The notes below the pieces were generated by a model. The model was given only the letters and a program-made list of their open reading frames with translations, did not search any database and had not been told where the DNA came from. Positions 62,440-64,000 of a stretch of 64,000 bases of DNA are shown one piece after another. This DNA comes from Phalacrocorax aristotelis (taxonomy: Eukaryota; Chordata; Aves; Suliformes; Phalacrocoracidae). The stretch is taken from contig NC_134280.1 in NCBI RefSeq assembly GCF_949628215.1, positions 49,378,621-49,442,620 of the forward strand, given 5' to 3'. A program made the position numbers and the translations under genes. Every line of letters begins with the position of its first letter. Position 1 is the stretch's first letter.

Positions 62440-62530
62440 TTTCATCCTCTTAACACATCTATTAGGAAAACAGGCATCATTTGCACAATAGGTTATCTGA
62501 GGCAAAAAGAGGTTAAGAATAAAGGCCTGC
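62440..62530 (-). repeat. MIR-like SINE fragment
   Basis: 'attatccctttcatcctctt' at some distance before 'tctgaggcaaaaagaggtta' matches the order of the antisense MIR core (…ctgaggcacagagaggttaag…). Recognised by eye. Confidence 0.4.
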
Positions 62531-64000
62531 ACTTCCCTTCATTATTAATGATTTGGGGCACACTGGTTTCTAAGAGTCCCAGTAAAAGCCTCTTAAAGGG
62601 AACATCTCTCTTCCCTTCCGAGGTCTGTTCCTTCTGGCCTTACTGAAATCAAATGGAGAGTTTTACTATTCATCACAGTGGAGCCACAGTTTCACCCAAC
62701 GTGTTTCTCATTTCCAGCTGACAAATTCTAGAACTCTTCTGGTTGGTAATGTTAACATCCACACACATCCATGCAACGACAGTATTGCTGAGTAAGAAAG
62801 GAGCAGGATAAAATAGTAATAAAATGAGACAGACCTAAAGAAAATATTAGCTGTTACTAGGTTTCATCTCTGTTAGAGCTATTTTTTCTTTAAATAAGAA
62901 AGCTTCATTTCATAATTATTACATGGCCAAACTTTTCCTTGTAAGACCCTTCTTCAAACTGAAATGCTTATTTTTTCTGCAGAAGGCAGTAATTGTTTTT
63001 GAGCATGATGCTGAAAAATTAGAACACAATCAAATAAAAAGGGGTGTGTTCTCATCTGTGGAACATGAACTGGTTGAATAAATACTTTGAAAAAGTTATC
63101 CTCTATGGACTCTAATTTTAGAGATGTAGCTATTCATATCTGCTCTTACTTAAAATGCACAGCTAATTTGTATGGCACTTTTCAAAGCAATTGAAGTAAT
63201 ATTTCTTTGAGCATAAGTAGTGGATAAATTGAGGAATGGAAGGAGAACTCACCTTTGCAGGATAACAGAATGGACTTGTAGCATGGGAAGTTCCCTCAGT
63301 TCAGACCAAGATACAGATGTCCTTATAAAGCACTTTCTTCCATCTTTCAGGAGTTCTGATAAACACATACATACAGCAGGGTCCTAAGGCACTCTCTCTT
63401 TTGGAGGACTGTAGAGCACAGATAGGTTGTAAACTTTTTCTTTTTTTTTCCCCCAAGGAGGGATGGAGATGGCAAACTGATGGTTTTCTGCTGGATCAGT
63501 CCTCTGATCCCTCCACATAGCAGCTAATGCCAGCACAAAGACAGGGACTGGGAATGGGAAGTCAGGGTGAGAAGGGAGGAAAGTGTCCCATCTCGGGAGC
63601 AGCATGGGCTTATATAAGTTTAAAGTGACTTCAGCCTAAAAAAGTCATTCTTCCAAAGAACTGGAAGACACAAGAGTTAATTGGTGTAGTCAGGCTTCCT
63701 TCAATTTACCTTAGTTCTTAGCCATATAATTTTCCCAGCTCTCAGACCTTTGGAACAGAAATCCCCTTTCTATCTAGCAAGGTATCTATAACTCACAAAT
63801 TCACCATGGCAAAAGACAAGTGTGCTGAAGCTGAAGTTTTACCATAATGAGCTGCCTGACCCACCCCTGAGGCAGCAATGTGCTTGTGAATCTGTTCCCA
63901 AATCACCAAAGCTGTAAGCCTGACTTAGCAAGACAAACCAACACTGAAGTTGGTCTACTTGAATATCCCAAGGTGCAAACTGCAGTTGGTTAGAAGCTCA

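Larger units (their letters stand above)
57652..64000 (+). other. PAMR1: PAMR1 intron 1 (5' part)
   Basis: The sequence after the exon 1 donor shows no cysteine-rich exon resembling PAMR1 exon 2. It includes a moderately GC-rich patch (58.3-60.1 kb) with long open frames on both strands, a MIR-like fossil (62.45 kb) and a C20 run (62,191-62,210). The remainder holds nothing I can name. Confidence 0.6.

Noticed and set aside
57652-64000. Search for PAMR1 exon 2
   Set aside because: No cysteine-rich segment resembling the N-terminal PAMR1 domain with flanking splice sites was seen. It is probably beyond the window.
1-64000. tRNA, rRNA, CRISPR arrays, prokaryotic operons or phage modules
   Set aside because: No cloverleaf with A/B boxes, rRNA segment, regularly spaced repeat array or compact gene cluster was found. 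The window is vertebrate nuclear DNA.

Overview
The window looks like nuclear DNA from a bird. Three things point that way. There are four 3' pieces of CR1 (chicken repeat 1) LINEs. There are two LTR copies of families I recognise from avian genomes. Most of the remaining DNA is moderately AT-rich, low-density sequence with no sign of operons or compact genes. It carries the edges of two vertebrate genes that are neighbours in the human genome (FJX1 and PAMR1), here in the matching relative orientation. TRIM44, which lies on the far side of FJX1 in human, was not found.

Layout: 1-18,400 is non-coding DNA downstream of FJX1, with one probable ancient MIR-type SINE and a few simple repeats. FJX1 (four-jointed box kinase 1) is an intact single-exon gene on the minus strand (21,270 to 19,990). 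Its probable 3'UTR runs to about 18,400, and a large CpG island covers its coding region and promoter (about 19,790-22,060). A second small CpG island with a 19-base G run lies at about 22,530-22,930. From 22.9 to 57.2 kb is a gene-poor interval of about 34 kb. It holds the CR1 pieces (23.0, 38.8, 50.0 and 54.0 kb), two LTRs (45.2 and 55.2 kb), several MIR-like fossils and a few motif clusters that could be regulatory. At 57,574-57,651 (+) there is a short first coding exon that I recognise as PAMR1. It encodes the signal peptide, has a strong splice donor, and is preceded by an AP-1 site and TATA box. From 57,652 to the end is the start of PAMR1 intron 1; exon 2 was not found.

FJX1 is a Golgi type II membrane protein of the Four-jointed family, linked to planar polarity and growth. 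PAMR1 is a secreted multidomain serine-protease-like protein. They are transcribed divergently from the two ends of the gene-poor interval, so distal elements inside it could serve either gene. I saw no RNA genes, CRISPR arrays or previously undescribed multi-gene system. Most of the remaining open frames are antisense shadows in GC-rich DNA or chance frames.
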